From: Molanna angustata
Lineage: Eukaryota; Arthropoda; Insecta; Trichoptera; Molannidae
DNA: 64,000 nucleotides
Assembly: GCA_963576475.1 (NCBI GenBank)
Contig: OY754978.1
Span: forward strand, 3,087,364-3,151,363
Direction: 5' to 3'
This document shows, piece by piece, positions 45,811-58,507 of this stretch; the stretch's first letter is position 1, and every line of letters begins with the position of its first letter. Below the pieces are notes generated by a model that saw only the letters and a program-made list of their open reading frames with translations, did not search any database and was not told the DNA's origin. Position numbers and translations under genes: made by a program.

Positions 45811-45999
45811 TAAACTGAGTGACGTAAAGGTAAAAAACAATTGAGGAAAAAACAAATGCATTATAATTTTCGAAACACAAATATATGAGTAAATAGCTGT
45901 ATAAATTTGAATTTCGAATTCCTAACCAAAGAGAAGATATTTGAGATCAAAGTTGCCAGTACGGCAAAACGCCAATTTCATATGTAAGGACCTAATATA

Positions 46000-47040
46000 T
46001 TTAAAAAATATATACATCACATTGCATTGAGTACATAGTCAATAAAATATTTCATCCAATATAGAATGTATTGTCAAGATAGACTTGGTTCACACGGCAT
46101 AGTACTACGCGAATTCTGAGAAAATCCGTATATGGAACAAACAAAGTTCTCTTGAACAAATCGACAGTTGGATAAAAATGATGAATTCAACTAGTTATTA
46201 TTACCATCGATAATGAATAGGTAACTGTAAAGAGCATGCAGTGTTAAAATAAAATGTAAGATTTATTTATACTTGAAGCGTAATATGAATAATGAATAAG
46301 CTAATAACTTATCGATAAATGCTATCAATATCATCATACTATTACTAATAACCCTGCACTTAGTTAGTTCCACAATAAACTACTACCATAAATATATTTC
46401 ATCTACCTTCAACAACATTTACCTATCATTATTGCAGTGCTATTGCGTCATCGCTAACTGACCACAGCCGGCCATGGAACAGGAGTGCAAAAAATAGACA
46501 TAAATATTTCGCAATAATACTTATCAGAACAATCATTATTTTCATATATACCTACCTAATAATGATAATAAGTATTGCGCAATAATTATTGATACAGACG
46601 ACGAAAAACTCGAGACTCAAATTTCATGCAACAATTTAAAATTCTGGGTCAAACAAAATAATAAGAGCCGGTGGCTGAAATTGTAGTGCACCGATCTCGC
46701 ACTGAATGAGTTCTATTCCGAGTTCAATTAGACAACTATCATTCGACTTGCGGATTCCAAAAATAACACTACAAGTACGAATTTGTAAAATAATGACTGT
46801 ATAAAATCTCATAATAATAGAAATGTATAAATGAGTACTTTTCTATAGAAAAACAAAATACAATATCAACGGTGACCAGACAGTCTCTTCCGTTACTTCC
46901 TTCCCTTCAGTCCCTTCCGTTCCGTACCTTCCCATTAGCGCTTTTGTCCCGTTTTTATCGGGATACGCTTTGACAATGATCCTGGAATTGGCGAGTCTGA
47001 TTATTACATTGAAGCGACTGCCATCTGACCTTCGTAACCC
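46000..47040. other. Unassigned intron sequence
   Basis: No gene recognised. GTTCTCTTGAACAAATCGAC at about 46145 resembles the spacer of foldback family F. Short inverted AT-rich blocks occur around 46490-46590. Confidence 0.4.
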
Positions 47041-47094
47041 TTAGAATGGGGAACCAGACAAATTGGATCATGGCTACACCATAGCTAGTGATAT

Positions 47095-47200
47095 AAATCC
47101 GCACATAGATTTTTTAAAAATCCAGAGGTGCGTGCCCCGCCTGGATTCGAACCGACGACCTCACGCATGTGAGGCGACGACCTTACCGATGGGCAACGTT
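47095..47200 (-). mobile_element. tRNA-like SINE head
   Basis: Minus strand TTGCCCATCGGTAAGGTCGT with B box GGTTCGAATCC and GGCGGGGCACG at the end. The anticodon stem CCTCAC/GTGAGG encloses too short a loop for a functional tRNA. Not seen elsewhere in the window. Confidence 0.5.
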
Positions 47201-47249
47201 CCCTCTAATTTTTCTATTGTGTGTGCGGATCTTCGACGCATCTGTGTAG

Positions 47250-48235
47250 GATTCGGATTGGAAAGGGTGGAATTTATTTTATACAGATGGCTCAAGATCT
47301 CCTACTTCTCATTCTTCAGGATCAGCAGTGTATAACTCGCATTACTACATTGAACACACTTTATATATCCTTACGCAAAAAATGTTCTGTTTTCACGGCT
47401 GAGTCTATTGCGATATTAGAGGCTCTAAAAATCATTAAGACTCTAGGATTATAAAACTCCCTTATCCTGTCAGATTGCCTCAGCATATTAAAAAAAAATT
47501 TATAATTCTCCATTCTCTTCACCCGAAGACCAGATAATATGTCTGAACATAAGAAAAATTCTCCATCAGTTACATCTTAACCATAAACAAGTAACTCTAG
47601 CCTGGATTCCAAGTCATTGCGGAATCATAGGCAATGAAAAAGCAGACTCTCTTGCTAAAAAAACCTCTGATAACACTAATATCTCAATTAGTACTATTTA
47701 TCCCATTCCAACAGCTGACATATTGGCAATCCCTAAAATAAATTTATAAAACAACTGGTCTAGATGGTGGACATTACATCATCAGCATTAAAAGGGAAAC
47801 ATTTTTCTGCGATCTAAAGTTCTATTCCAACTAGACCATAGTTCTATGATATGAAATGTGATAAGCGTACAGTGTCAACAGTTTGTAGAATGCGAATTGG
47901 ACACTGTTGCATTAAAAGTCATCTGTATAAAATTAATATTGTAGACTCACCTATTTGTGATTGTGGACGTGATGAGGAGGAAGATTTGAATAATATATTT
48001 TTTAACTTTCAAAAATTCCCAACCCGTGAACTATACTTTCAAATGAACCCACTCCCCACCAGTATTGAGATGCTCCTGTCATGCCTTAGTCCTCATACAT
48101 TACGAATGATTTGTAATTTTATCAATGTCAACAGTTTAAAGATTTAGGACTGTATAGTCGTACAGTCTTTGAATTGCACAATAAACAATATTATGCTGTG
48201 TTTATGCCGAAGAACACCAACCTCTGGTGAACGGC
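47250..48235 (+). mobile_element. LINE RNase H and C-terminal fragment
   Basis: RNase H signature across several frames: FYTDGSRSPTSHSSG (first Asp), FTAESIAILEALKII (Glu), LSDCLSIL (Asp), AWIPSHCGIIGNEKADSLAK (last Asp). Then the frame 47851-48147 with CRMRIGHCCIKSHLYK and CDCGRDEEED as a C-terminal zinc-knuckle-like end. This fits an I/R1/Jockey-group LINE. Broken; lies inside a copy of repeat family X. Confidence 0.8.
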
Positions 48236-48280
48236 AAAAAAAAAATTATATATATTTTTAGGGTATTTATTAATCACAGT

Positions 48281-48526
48281 ATGATAATGATGATGATGTC
48301 AGTAGGATGATGACCGTATTCCTAAAAAGGTATTAGACACCTGTCCCGAAAGCAGAAGAAGTAGAGGTTGACCTAGGTTGAGATGGCTGGACGATGTGCT
48401 GTGTGATATAAGAGAAATGGACCTGATAAATTGGAGAAGACTGGCGGTCGACAGGGAGGGATGGAGACAATTTCTGGAAGAGGCCAGGGTCCGTAGCGGA
48501 CTGTAGTGCCAATGATGATGATGATG
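48281..48526 (+). mobile_element. 5'-truncated LINE 3' end with target duplication
   Basis: Reads RGRPRLRWLDDVLCDIREMD, with frame breaks, then LEEARVRSGL, and ends in (GAT)n. Flanked by the 12-bp duplication ATTAATCACAGT (48269-48280 and 48527-48538); the empty site is in the family X copy at about 2113-2132. A clear target-primed insertion. Confidence 0.9.
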
Positions 48527-48719
48527 ATTAATCACAGTGATTTTATTTAATAGCAACACTAGCAAAGATGATTTTTGAAATAAATAAAAAAGATAACTAA
48601 AATCTGGCAATGGAAACTTTCTTATACATATACTCGTAATTGACTGTGCGGAGGGTAGAACATGTGTGCGGAGACATTTTAGTAAGTGTGCACAAAAAAA
48701 GCGAAGAAAGCTATTAAAA

Positions 48720-48965
48720 AACGATGATAGCCCAGCGGTAAAAAAAAAATCCCTTCAAAAAAAAAAAATTAATTTTCTAGAACGTTATAGCATCATACAT
48801 TAACATTGAAGAATTCTATCCTGGGTTCGATTCCCAGCAGAGGAAAAAAATATTTAAATTAATTAAATTAATTTCTCAAGCAAATATTGTTTCTCTAGGC
48901 TGGTAGCACTGGTTACTCGTCACACTGGTTGGTCGCCACTGCGCAGGGTGCAAGGAAGTGTTTAT
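48720..48965 (+). mobile_element. SINE family 3, diverged copy
   Basis: Degenerate head (GATAGCCCAGCGGTAAAA) then GGTTCGATTCCCAGCAGAGG and the body TTTCTCTAGGCTGG, GCCACTGCGCAGGG. Interrupted by A-rich expansions. Confidence 0.65.
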
Positions 48966-49604
48966 CAGTATTATTATTATGATATCAATATGAAGTCGAT
49001 CGAACCATTCTCAAAGTATATTAGAGAGTAAATCTAGAGTCATCTTTAAACTCACCATCAATAAACAGAATCCTCACCACTTACAATAATCATCAAAGCA
49101 CCCTACAACTAGAACACTTACTGTCCAATTTAAAATCTGCTTAGCAAGATAACAACTCATTACACATTTTCATCCACTACACATTCACATCCCAGTATGT
49201 TATTACTTATATGAATTGGTTTGCCACAAGTAATTGACACTACGTAGGGACAATTTAACAAGTATATATTAAGCTTACTCATTGTAATTTTTTAACTAGT
49301 GTTGTTTGTGTGCAGTTTAATTAATAAGGTTCATTCTATGTTCCGTGCTTGGATCGAACCTTAAATGCTCGTGGTACAATCCATCACAGCAATAGTCTCA
49401 AGATTAATGTCAAGTTAACTTTCATACTTTCTCCGTACAGTACGAGTATAGATATATCCCGTTTAAGCGGATAAAAATGAATACAACAATGAATTCAAGT
49501 GGGTAAATCTCAGGGCCTTCTTTAAGCTATTGGAAGCCCCTGCCACAATGGGGCTACTATCCTATTGTAATGCAATCCTATTATGATTGTAATTTTTTTT
49601 TTGC

Positions 49605-49785
49605 TTCTCGGGCAACTAACAGGTACTATGTCAAATATTAATTCAACTCGCACCCAATAACAAGTTGGTACAAACTGGAGATTTGTAATTTTAAAACCGT
49701 GTCTCTACCGGGAATTGAACCCAGTCCTGACCTTTGACTCAGCAGTAATATATCTAACCAACTGAGCCACGAAGGCCGATTATGG
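49605..49785 (-). mobile_element. SINE family 2 copy
   Basis: Minus strand: head GGCCTTCGTGGCTCAGTTGG, B box GGTTCAATTCCC, body ending CTGTTAGTTGCCCGAGAAGC. Complete at the tRNA side. Confidence 0.85.
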
Positions 49786-49844
49786 TATTACAGACTACTA
49801 TTTTATTAAAAACACGTTAATAGAATACAGTATGATATAGAATG

Positions 49845-49950
49845 AAAACCACATGGAAGAAGACCTTTAAAACGATGGCGTGATAGATGGGAGTCCATAT
49901 CACAGGAGACTACCAATTCTGCGGCATCAACAGATCTCAATTGAAGAATT
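49845..49950 (+). repeat. LINE-end fragment (RTE-like)
   Basis: GGAAGAAGACCTTTAAAACG then GATGGCGTGATAGATGGGAG and ATATCACAGGAGAC reads GRRPLKRWRDRWESISQET, matching 52205-52285. Confidence 0.65.
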
Positions 49951-49964
49951 GGGTTCATTGTTGA

Positions 49965-50225
49965 GATTTCAGAATAGTATACTCATCATTGGATGAGTTG
50001 GTTGGTATTTCAGAATAGTACTAATCATTGGATGAGTTCGTTGATATTTCAGAATAGTACTCATCATTGGATAAGTTCGTTGATATTTCAAAATAGTATT
50101 CATCATTGGATGGGTTCGTTGAGATTTCAGAACAGTACTCATCATTGGATGAGTTGGTTGAGATTTCAGAAGAGTACTCATCATTTGATGAGTTCATTGA
50201 TATTTCAGAGTAGTATTCACCATTG
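49965..50225. repeat. 39-bp tandem array
   Basis: Seven copies of a 39-bp unit (ATTTCAGAATAGTACTCATC plus ATTGGATGAGTTCGTTG). The length is divisible by 3, so both strands stay open across it by repetition alone (13-residue repeat). Not considered a gene. Confidence 0.9.
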
Positions 50226-50456
50226 GTTGATGACCTGGTAGGAACTAAGTGGCCCCATGGATTGCGGGGCCCTGGCCACTTGCTCAGAGTCGCCGATCGG
50301 AAAGAGGGACCTGCTAAGTACATATTACAATATGAATACTTGAGATTCTTTCTCTTGTGTCAACTTGCCTAGTCATTATACAAACATTCAATACAGACAG
50401 TTTTATACACGTACCTCTGTAAGAATCATTAATTATAGCAAAAAAGCGAATTGTAA

Positions 50457-50643
50457 CGCGACGTCTTACGTAGGCGATTTGAACGCGAATGCGAAGCGGC
50501 GCTGCGCGGCGGGAAAATAACAAACAGTCGGTAACTATGAAAGTGTCCTACGTTACCAAACGCGCGTAGGGTACTCGCGTGTAACCGCATCGGATCGCTT
50601 CGCAATCGCGTTCGCTTTGAATCGCCTACGTAAGACGTCGCGT
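50457..50643. mobile_element. CpG-rich MITE
   Basis: Inverted termini of about 25 bp around CGCGACGTCTTACGTAGGCG, extending with mismatches to about 50 bp (GAACGCGAATGCGAAGCG and its complement). Total about 187 bp. Far more GC- and CpG-rich than its surroundings. No target duplication could be fixed. Confidence 0.85.
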
Positions 50644-50649
50644 AATAGC

Positions 50650-51440
50650 GAGTAATAGGTACTCAACTTTCAACTACAAAGTGTACACTTTTTTCTTTTC
50701 CAAAGTATTAAGTGTTAAAATTTATACTGGCAACTCTACTAAGTGTGAAGGATGACAGTAAAAAGGTTTATACTTCCTGTTTTGTATGTAACTGAATGAC
50801 AACATTTATTGATTTTAATCCGTATAAAGAAATAAAACATGTAGTTTTGCATTTCCAAAAAATCAAATCTAGTTAAAGGTCACGTGTCCAGGTGCTTATT
50901 TTTAAAGTTTACGAAGAAAGTGTCAGGAAAAGTCTGTTTTTTGTTTATCAGAACACATGGCTACGACACTTGTGATAAACCTAAAACCTTTTGACGGAAA
51001 TGGAATCTCAGAATGGGAATTATGTATAAAATATTGAATAATCTTAGTGATGACCTGGGTTTTTCTTAATCTATATAATATGTATGAAAGTACTAAAGAA
51101 CCTATTTTTATTGGAACGATAATATTCCATCTATTCTCTCCTTCCTTTCCTCAGTGCTATGATCAGTCTGTTCATTGCTATATTTTCATAGGTACCATAT
51201 ACTATTGAATCAAATTTACTTGGGGATCCACGTGTTTGGAAAAAAATACATTATTGCAATAAATCTGGCTTCGTTTTTTGCTGTCGTTTCAACGTATGCT
51301 TCAAATTTCTTGGACGACGAAAGGGATAAAAATATCCATCATAAAGTAGCTGAAGATAGACGACAGATTGTCCGCCATGTGTCTCAAGCGAGTCTTTCAG
51401 TTTTTTCGCCAGACACAATGAGAATAGCCTTGAAAAGCTG
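50650..51440. other. Unassigned intron sequence
   Basis: No gene or known repeat recognised. Confidence 0.4.
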
Positions 51441-51668
51441 GTTGTCGTTGGTGGGGTTGAAGGTAGAAGGGGAAGATGGAGATCCCCCACAAGATGGACG
51501 GACCAGATTACGGCTACCACTGGTAACATCGGTGGTTGGTACAATGAGGACGACGGTGAGTCGGGAAAAATGGAGGACATCAATACATAACATCATAATG
51601 ATGAGAGAGGCTGGTCACGACCCTTGGCAATAAGGAAGACGACACCGATGATGATGATGATGATGAAT
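51440..51668 (+). mobile_element. LINE 3'-end fragment with (GAT)n tail
   Basis: Reads RGRWRSPTRWTDQIT and EKWRTSIHNI with MMREAGHDPWQ, ending in a GAT repeat at 51648-51665. The RxxRWTDDI...WRxxV pattern is the C-terminal end of RTE-like polymerases. Confidence 0.65.
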
Positions 51669-51729
51669 ACACAAATTGAATAAATAAATAAAATGAACAC
51701 TTCTTTAATAAACTTGAATAAAATAAAAA

Positions 51730-52300
51730 CACAAAAAAGATTCGACGGAAAGTTAACCTTGTACTTGAAGTTCCCAGACTATATGTCCAGACTGAGTCTC
51801 CGAAGACTGACAAGGGCCAGACACGTCTACAGAATGCCAAGCAGACGAGTACCAAGGAAGGTTTATTTATTTATATATTTAACACTTTTTGTACAAAAAT
51901 ATAAAAATGCATTGTAAAAATCGCAGACTTATAAAAATAAACAAATTAATTTTCGGAGACACAACGAGAACAAAATCTCTTCTGGGAACATCAGAGGTGA
52001 GGACATTGAGGTGTATAACCGGAAACACTCTAAGAGACCGAATTCGAAATTCTGCTTTTTTCTTAGTTTTTTTTTCGAAATACTAAGAAAAAAGTGTAGT
52101 ACGAAAGACATCGTCAGATGGGGAAGACAGCGGAGGCGATATTGGAGCTCACATGTAAACAGAATGGCTGAAAATAGACTCTCACGTATCGCTCTTCAGG
52201 AGAACCCAGCTGGAAGAAGACCACCAGGAAGATCTCCAAAGAGATGGCGAGACAGTTGGCAGTCCATATCGCAGGAGACAGAATAGCGGTAGAAACAGAT
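51730..52300 (+). mobile_element. LINE C-terminal fragments (RTE-like)
   Basis: Pieces: KSLLGTSEVRTLRCITGNTL and RDRIRN (51970-52050), an internal duplication of TTCTTAGTTTTTTTTTCGAA-like sequence, then DIVRWGRQRRRYWSSHVNRM and RRPPGRSPKRWRDSWQSISQ (52110-52285). A second fragment starts at about 51780 (SRLSLRRLTRARHVYRMPSR). Frames are broken. Confidence 0.7.
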
Positions 52301-52724
52301 CCTCGGATCTATGAAAAGGAAAAAAAGAAGAATTTTCGGAGAATAAAGGGCAGTGGATGCAGAAGTTAAAGGAGACCAAAGGACGATACGGGCTATAGAG
52401 CCTTCGGAAGATAGAGAAAATAAACATACAAAAAAACTCATCCTTTAGCTACGGGATCGAAAAATGTCGACCATGAAAATTTATGTAAGTGAACTATTCC
52501 AACGTGACATATTTATTTTTGCAATGTCTTGGAGCGTGCCAAAATTTATGTTTACCTACTTAAAACAAAACGACACTTGTATAAATACGCATATCGCAAG
52601 GGTCAATCCGCATGAAATCAACAAAAAAGATAATAATTTTTTTGAAATGAGATCGTTTAGAAGAATTTGTAATAGAACGATGTATGATAGGGGTAATAAA
52701 TGTGGTTAACGTTAATGAAAGTTA

Positions 52725-53015
52725 ACACATTAAGATGGTTTGACCACATGGGGAGAATGAATGAGGAACGCCTGAAGAAGAAAATAAACAGTAAACAGGA
52801 ATGGAATGAGAAGTCGGGGACGCCCAAGAAAGGGATGGCACGAAGGGATGAACGATATTCTGAAAGTCGGAAATGTTAGAAGTGTGAACAAAAGAAGAAC
52901 GTACGTATGATACGATGAATGAATGTGGACGAGGCGAGGGATGTGTGCCAGGATAGAAAAATGTGGCGTTCGGTTCTCTTTGCCTACCCCGCGAGGGACA
53001 TGGCGTGATGGCATG
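52725..53015 (+). mobile_element. LINE 3'-end fragment
   Basis: RWFDHMGRMNEERLKK-type reading followed by RSRGRPRKGWHEGMNDIL and the end block ATAGAAAAATGTGGCG, GAGGGACATGGCGTGATGGC. Related ends: 25015-25115 and 59920-60115. Confidence 0.65.
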
Positions 53016-53372
53016 TATGTATTTCTTCGTCCTATCAAAACTAAAATAATACAAATTTACAGATTTTTTGGACATTAGCTTTTTAGTTATCAATTTTCTA
53101 AAATACGAAAATTGAACAGATTTGGCCTCGTCTTGAAGTTTTTGAATGGCTCCAGTTTGAAAATTACTGGACATAGAAGACTGAAATTTTCAGTTTCATT
53201 ACAGCCTTTCATTTGATATACAACATGGACATATTCGTGAATATAAAAATATTCTGGAAATTATGTAAAATCTCAAAAACGCTAGTTTTTTTTACAAAAA
53301 CTATATTTTCTTCGCACACTGATTGTGTATACATACGAAATTTCAGAATGGGATGACAATGAGATTTAATTA

Positions 53373-53915
53373 AAACGAGTGGGTTGTGGCTAACGCTAAA
53401 CTCCTCACTAACAAGTCATTCTATAAAGTATTCAAATTTTGTATGGAAAATATTCAGCATCAGCATTTTCATGAAATGAGTTTGTTAAATTATTTTTCCA
53501 TTTAAATATTTTATTATGAAAACTTGATAACTCTTCAATATCATTTCATGAATGTGATGTGCCTTTTTACCAATTTGAAAATAAAAAATTCAAATTGAAA
53601 GTTTCCTGAGCTTGGGGTCACAAATATTTGATACTTAAAAGTAATGAGAAGCACTATTCAGATAACTGTAAGTATTAGATATACAAATTTGCAAAATTAA
53701 AAAAAAAAATCGAATGAGTTCTTTAGTCTATAATCGATTAAGTAAAATAAACACGCCGTACATAGCACATAGCACACACAGATACATTGTGATGAAACTT
53801 TCAGAATACAATCTCAGCATGATGCTAGTTGATAATCTGCAAAAAAATAGTCTTAAAAATTGCGAATTCATAACTCCCCACTATATCCCTTTTGGGGTAT
53901 TGAGGAGCAAATATA
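53373..53915 (+). repeat. Repeat family G, near-complete copy
   Basis: From GAGTGGGTTGTGGCTAACGC to CCCTTTTGGGGTATTGAGGA. Further short pieces at 54195-54275 and 41765-41795. Confidence 0.8.
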
Positions 53916-54574
53916 TTTATATTGAGAATGGATAGGATATATAGATTTAAGAACTGCAAATATGCTTTGCGGACAACAGCAGTTGAAGATTGGTGAAATC
54001 CTCCAGCTTGCATCCAGCTACAATTATGGACCGCTATTATTTAGCAATTTAAATATTGATATATGAAATTAATACATGATATGATGAATTGTTGTGGGTC
54101 AATTTAATTGCTTGCAGCTATTCGATCAATCCTCATTTACTTGCAAAAACCATTTATTATTATAGAATATTAAAATCAATTATTAGAATCTGCAATAAAA
54201 AAAATAGCTTTAAAAATTGCGAAATCGTAACTCCCCACTACATTCCCTTGGGTTAGTGAGGAGAAAAAATGTATTTTCTAAAATTTACTTTTTTGTATTT
54301 TCTAATACTTTTAAAGTGGAGTCATTTAAAGACCTCGAGACGAGGCCGAATTTGTGTTAATTTCGCATTTTTTGAAAATTAATAACTAAAAAACTAGATG
54401 TTTATAAAATCAGTAATTTGCATTTTTCTTAGTTTTGATAGGAAGAACAAATATAACAAAAATCATAAATATCTGACATTGTGATGTCAAGAGCACTTGA
54501 TGATTTAATGCGGATTGACCCGTAAGCATATCTACGGCATATTTAATTCTTCTTGTTTATTTATTTATTTAATA

Positions 54575-54700
54575 CTAGCTGAGAAGCATCGCTTCGCTCA
54601 GCTTCTAAGCTAGGGCTTTCAGCCTACTTTTTACCGCTGCGCGGTAAATGGCCGCCTTCGGCGGTTCATGCAACAAAATGAAACGAAGCTTTTATGGTAG
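54575..54700. repeat. Short dispersed repeat with inverted GC blocks
   Basis: AATACTAGCTGAGAAGCATC, GCTTCGCTCAGCTTC and GCCGCCTTCGGCGG form several small hairpins. Looks like the end of a dispersed element starting TACTAGCTG; family not determined. Confidence 0.45.
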
Positions 54701-55199
54701 GTACTTAAAAAATATATTCGGTACAGTGTTAACCAACACCTGGTGGACGTCACAATGTCTAGTGGACTTCACAAGGTGCGGGCTTCCAGTCCATTGCCAG
54801 TGTTGTTTTTGCGACTACTCCGCATGGACACATGGCCCCAGCTACACGCCCCATGAACATGCCCATGACGATGCCAATAGTCCATGAAGACTTGGCCACG
54901 TCAACCTGAACACCCGCGAGGAAGAACGAACGCTTGCCCTTTACCGTGAGTGCCGTGGGAAGATAAATTTATTACTCTGGATGCTGCAATTTATCGACCT
55001 GCATCTTCGCTTTGTGTCTCATGGGCATATTATGATGAGTAACAGCACTCTATTCTCCATCATCAAAATGTAGTTTATTACCTCATTTTGATTATTTTTA
55101 AATAAGTACCTATTTTTTTTGTTTATGTTAGTCCAATTAATTCAAACTTTGGGTTGCCCATGTAGAACGAATGTGTTTTTAAAGTTGTAACGTGCACAG

Positions 55200-55620
55200 C
55201 ATACATTATTTTATAATAAATAATCAATAGTTGTTGATAATAATATTTCATTTTGATGACCTTTTTATTATTTCGATATTATTCTCATCGGAAGAAAACT
55301 TATATTTTTTAACGCATTGCGGCGCTTTTGTGATTCATTCAAATAATACTCCATAGTTAAATAATAATTAAATTTCAAGACCTGACACGAAAGTAGAAGG
55401 TATATAAATATTTTGTAATCTTATATATTTTAAAACTGTAATCAATAATCAATAGTTGTTGATAATAATATTTTTTCATTTTGATGATCTTTTTATTATT
55501 TCGATATTATTCTCATCGGAAGAAAACTTATATTTTTAAACGCATTGCGGCGCTTTTGTGATGTCATTCAAATAATACTCCATAGTTAAATAATAATTAA
55601 ATTTCAAGACCTTAATTAAA
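55200..55620. repeat. Direct duplication of about 180 bp
   Basis: AATCAATAGTTGTTGATAAT through AATTAAATTTCAAGACCT occurs at about 55222-55382 and 55448-55610 with only small differences, separated by 65 bp. Confidence 0.85.
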
Positions 55621-56277
55621 ATAAAAATTAGGCGTTACCACAAAAAAAGAATATTTTTCCCGAAATATGTATAATATTGACTATCTTTAAACAAAAAATC
55701 AATATAATTGGCGTTGTAGGCCACTTGTAAAGAATCACCATTTTGACAGCTAAATCGGTAAAACAATGCAAGTAAAGCAAATCTGACCCACAATGCAAAA
55801 GGAAACACTTGTTCCGTGTAAATTGTTCCCTCTCCCTATGTAGGATTTTATTATTTCGTGCCTTTTGAGCTCTGGCTATGACGGGAACAAACAAAATTTT
55901 ACGTTGGCATCAGTTGGCATTATAATAACCGTAAGGATATAATTCTCATAAATCAATTTTGGCGACTCGGCGAGTAATGCAAAAAAGCATTCTATAAGTC
56001 TTATTATATAACATCAAAACATACTTTCTTTTGAAAATAACATAAAAAACATTAGCTCGCGAGGCTTTGTGTTTTTATACTGTTTCAAACGTCATATTAT
56101 AAAAATGTAATATTATAAGATTTTTGCTCTACTGTAAAATTGACGATTTTGACATAGTAAGATTTCAAACGAAAGACAGACAGACAGACTGACATGAATT
56201 TAGCCGTGCACAAACATGTGCAAATCCAGAACGACAATCTTACCAGGTCTACTTTATTTATATGCAGATGCAGATTG
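55620..56277. other. Unassigned intron sequence
   Basis: No gene recognised between the 55.2-55.6 kb duplication and the SINE at 56277. Confidence 0.4.
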
Positions 56278-56490
56278 CTTCTCGGACAACTAACAGGTAC
56301 TATGTCAAGTATTAATTTAACACGCACCCAATAACAAGTTGCCACATTCTGGAGACTTACGATATTAATCGTCTCACAGATCCAGCCTGAAAACACAATT
56401 AAAAACTGTGCCTCCACCGGGAATCGAACCCGGGACCTTTGGATCAGCAGTCAGTTACCTAACCAACTGAGCCACGAAGGCCGAAGGCCG
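56277..56490 (-). mobile_element. SINE family 2, full-length copy
   Basis: Best copy of the family. Minus strand: GGCCTTCGTGGCTCAGTTGG (A box), CCGGGTTCGATTCCCGGTGG (B box), body GAGACGATTAATATCGTAAG and CTGTTAGTTGTCCGAGAAGC. It shares the head of the modules in hAT family T. Confidence 0.9.
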
Positions 56491-56859
56491 TTGTTCTTTG
56501 TTCTATAGATCTGAATGATCTATTTGTGCCGCTGTATTTGTTTTCATTTTCTTTTTTTTTTTATTAATTTTTGGCGTTCCACCCGATATTTATTTTCTGG
56601 GAGGTGAATAAAAAAAAATTACATAAATGAAGCTCCCTTGTGTCGCCATATAAAAACAGTTGTCATAAAAAACGCGTTGCCATCACCTGATTTATATTAT
56701 TAAACAATAGTTGTTGTTTGACATAAATGTATTTTTGGTTAAATATTATGATAAACGTTTTGTCGTATTGAACATCGACCAAAATTTTTTTTTCATAATT
56801 CCATATATATAGGTACGTATATTTTCAGGACTACACCTACGATTTTCAGCACCCACAAT

Positions 56860-57045
56860 TTTTTACTCCACACTACCCCAATAGGATATAGTGGGGAGCA
56901 ATTCATAACGTTTTTTTGCAGATTATCAACTAGTATCACGCTGAGATTGTAGTCTGAAGTTTCATCACAATGTATCTGTGTATGTGCTATGTGCTGAGTG
57001 TTTATTCTAATTTATCGATTATAGACTACAGTATTCAATTATCAC
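56860..57045. repeat. Repeat family G, partial copy
   Basis: TTTTACTCCACACTACCCCA and TATAGTGGGGAG through ATCACGCTGAGATTGTAGTC to ATCGATTATAGACTACAG, same order as 32622-32820. Confidence 0.8.
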
Positions 57046-57059
57046 CGGTGAGCTTTCAG

Positions 57060-58250
<1,191 letters not shown>

Positions 58251-58253
58251 ACA

Positions 58254-58415
58254 TATTTCCAATACAACGGAGAGATGTATAAACAAATAAGAGGTGCACC
58301 GATGGGATCTTCACTATCACCAGTAGCAGCAAACATCTACATGATGGCTTTTGAAGAAGATGCCTTAAACGACTATCCCCACAAACCAACTGTATGGGTC
58401 AGATACATTGATGAC

Positions 58416-58420
<5 letters not shown>
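58254..58420 (+). mobile_element. Penelope-like reverse-transcriptase fragment
   Basis: Plus strand reads FQYNGEMYKQIRGAPMGSSL, SPVAANIYMMAFEEDALN and the catalytic VRYIDDI, then is cut by (TA)n. These are the GxPMGSxLSP and YxDD motifs of Penelope-type polymerases. It is head-to-head with the endonuclease fragment; TTTCCAATA occurs on both sides of the junction (58228 and 58256). Confidence 0.88.

Positions 58421-58505
<85 letters not shown>
58418..58505. repeat. (TA)n microsatellite
   Basis: About 44 TA units directly after the Penelope-like YIDDI codons. Confidence 0.99.

Positions 58506-58507
<2 letters not shown>

Larger units (their letters stand above)
42969..45995 (-). mobile_element. 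mariner element (Hsmar1/cecropia type) split by a hAT insertion
   Basis: 29-bp perfect inverted termini beginning TTAGGTCCTTACATATG (42969-42997 and 45967-45995), each bordered by TA. Transposase pieces on the minus strand: N-terminal helix-turn-helix region 45597-45806, core around 45150-45350, C-terminal catalytic part 43058-43420. Removing the internal insertion leaves about 1.25 kb, the usual mariner size. Confidence 0.93.
47200..48695. repeat. Repeat family X, reverse copy with two nested insertions
   Basis: Left piece CGTTCCCTCTAATTTTTC plus GTGCGGATCTTCGACGCATC (to about 47245), middle piece TTTAGGGTATTTATTAATCA (48255-48280) and right piece 48527-48690 (ending GTGTGCGGAGACATTTTAGT) are the reverse complement of 1940-2250. 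Confidence 0.75.

Noticed and set aside
49969..50323. Repeat proteins on both strands over the 39-bp array
   Set aside because: Unit length divisible by 3 keeps frames open; no start context, no domain.
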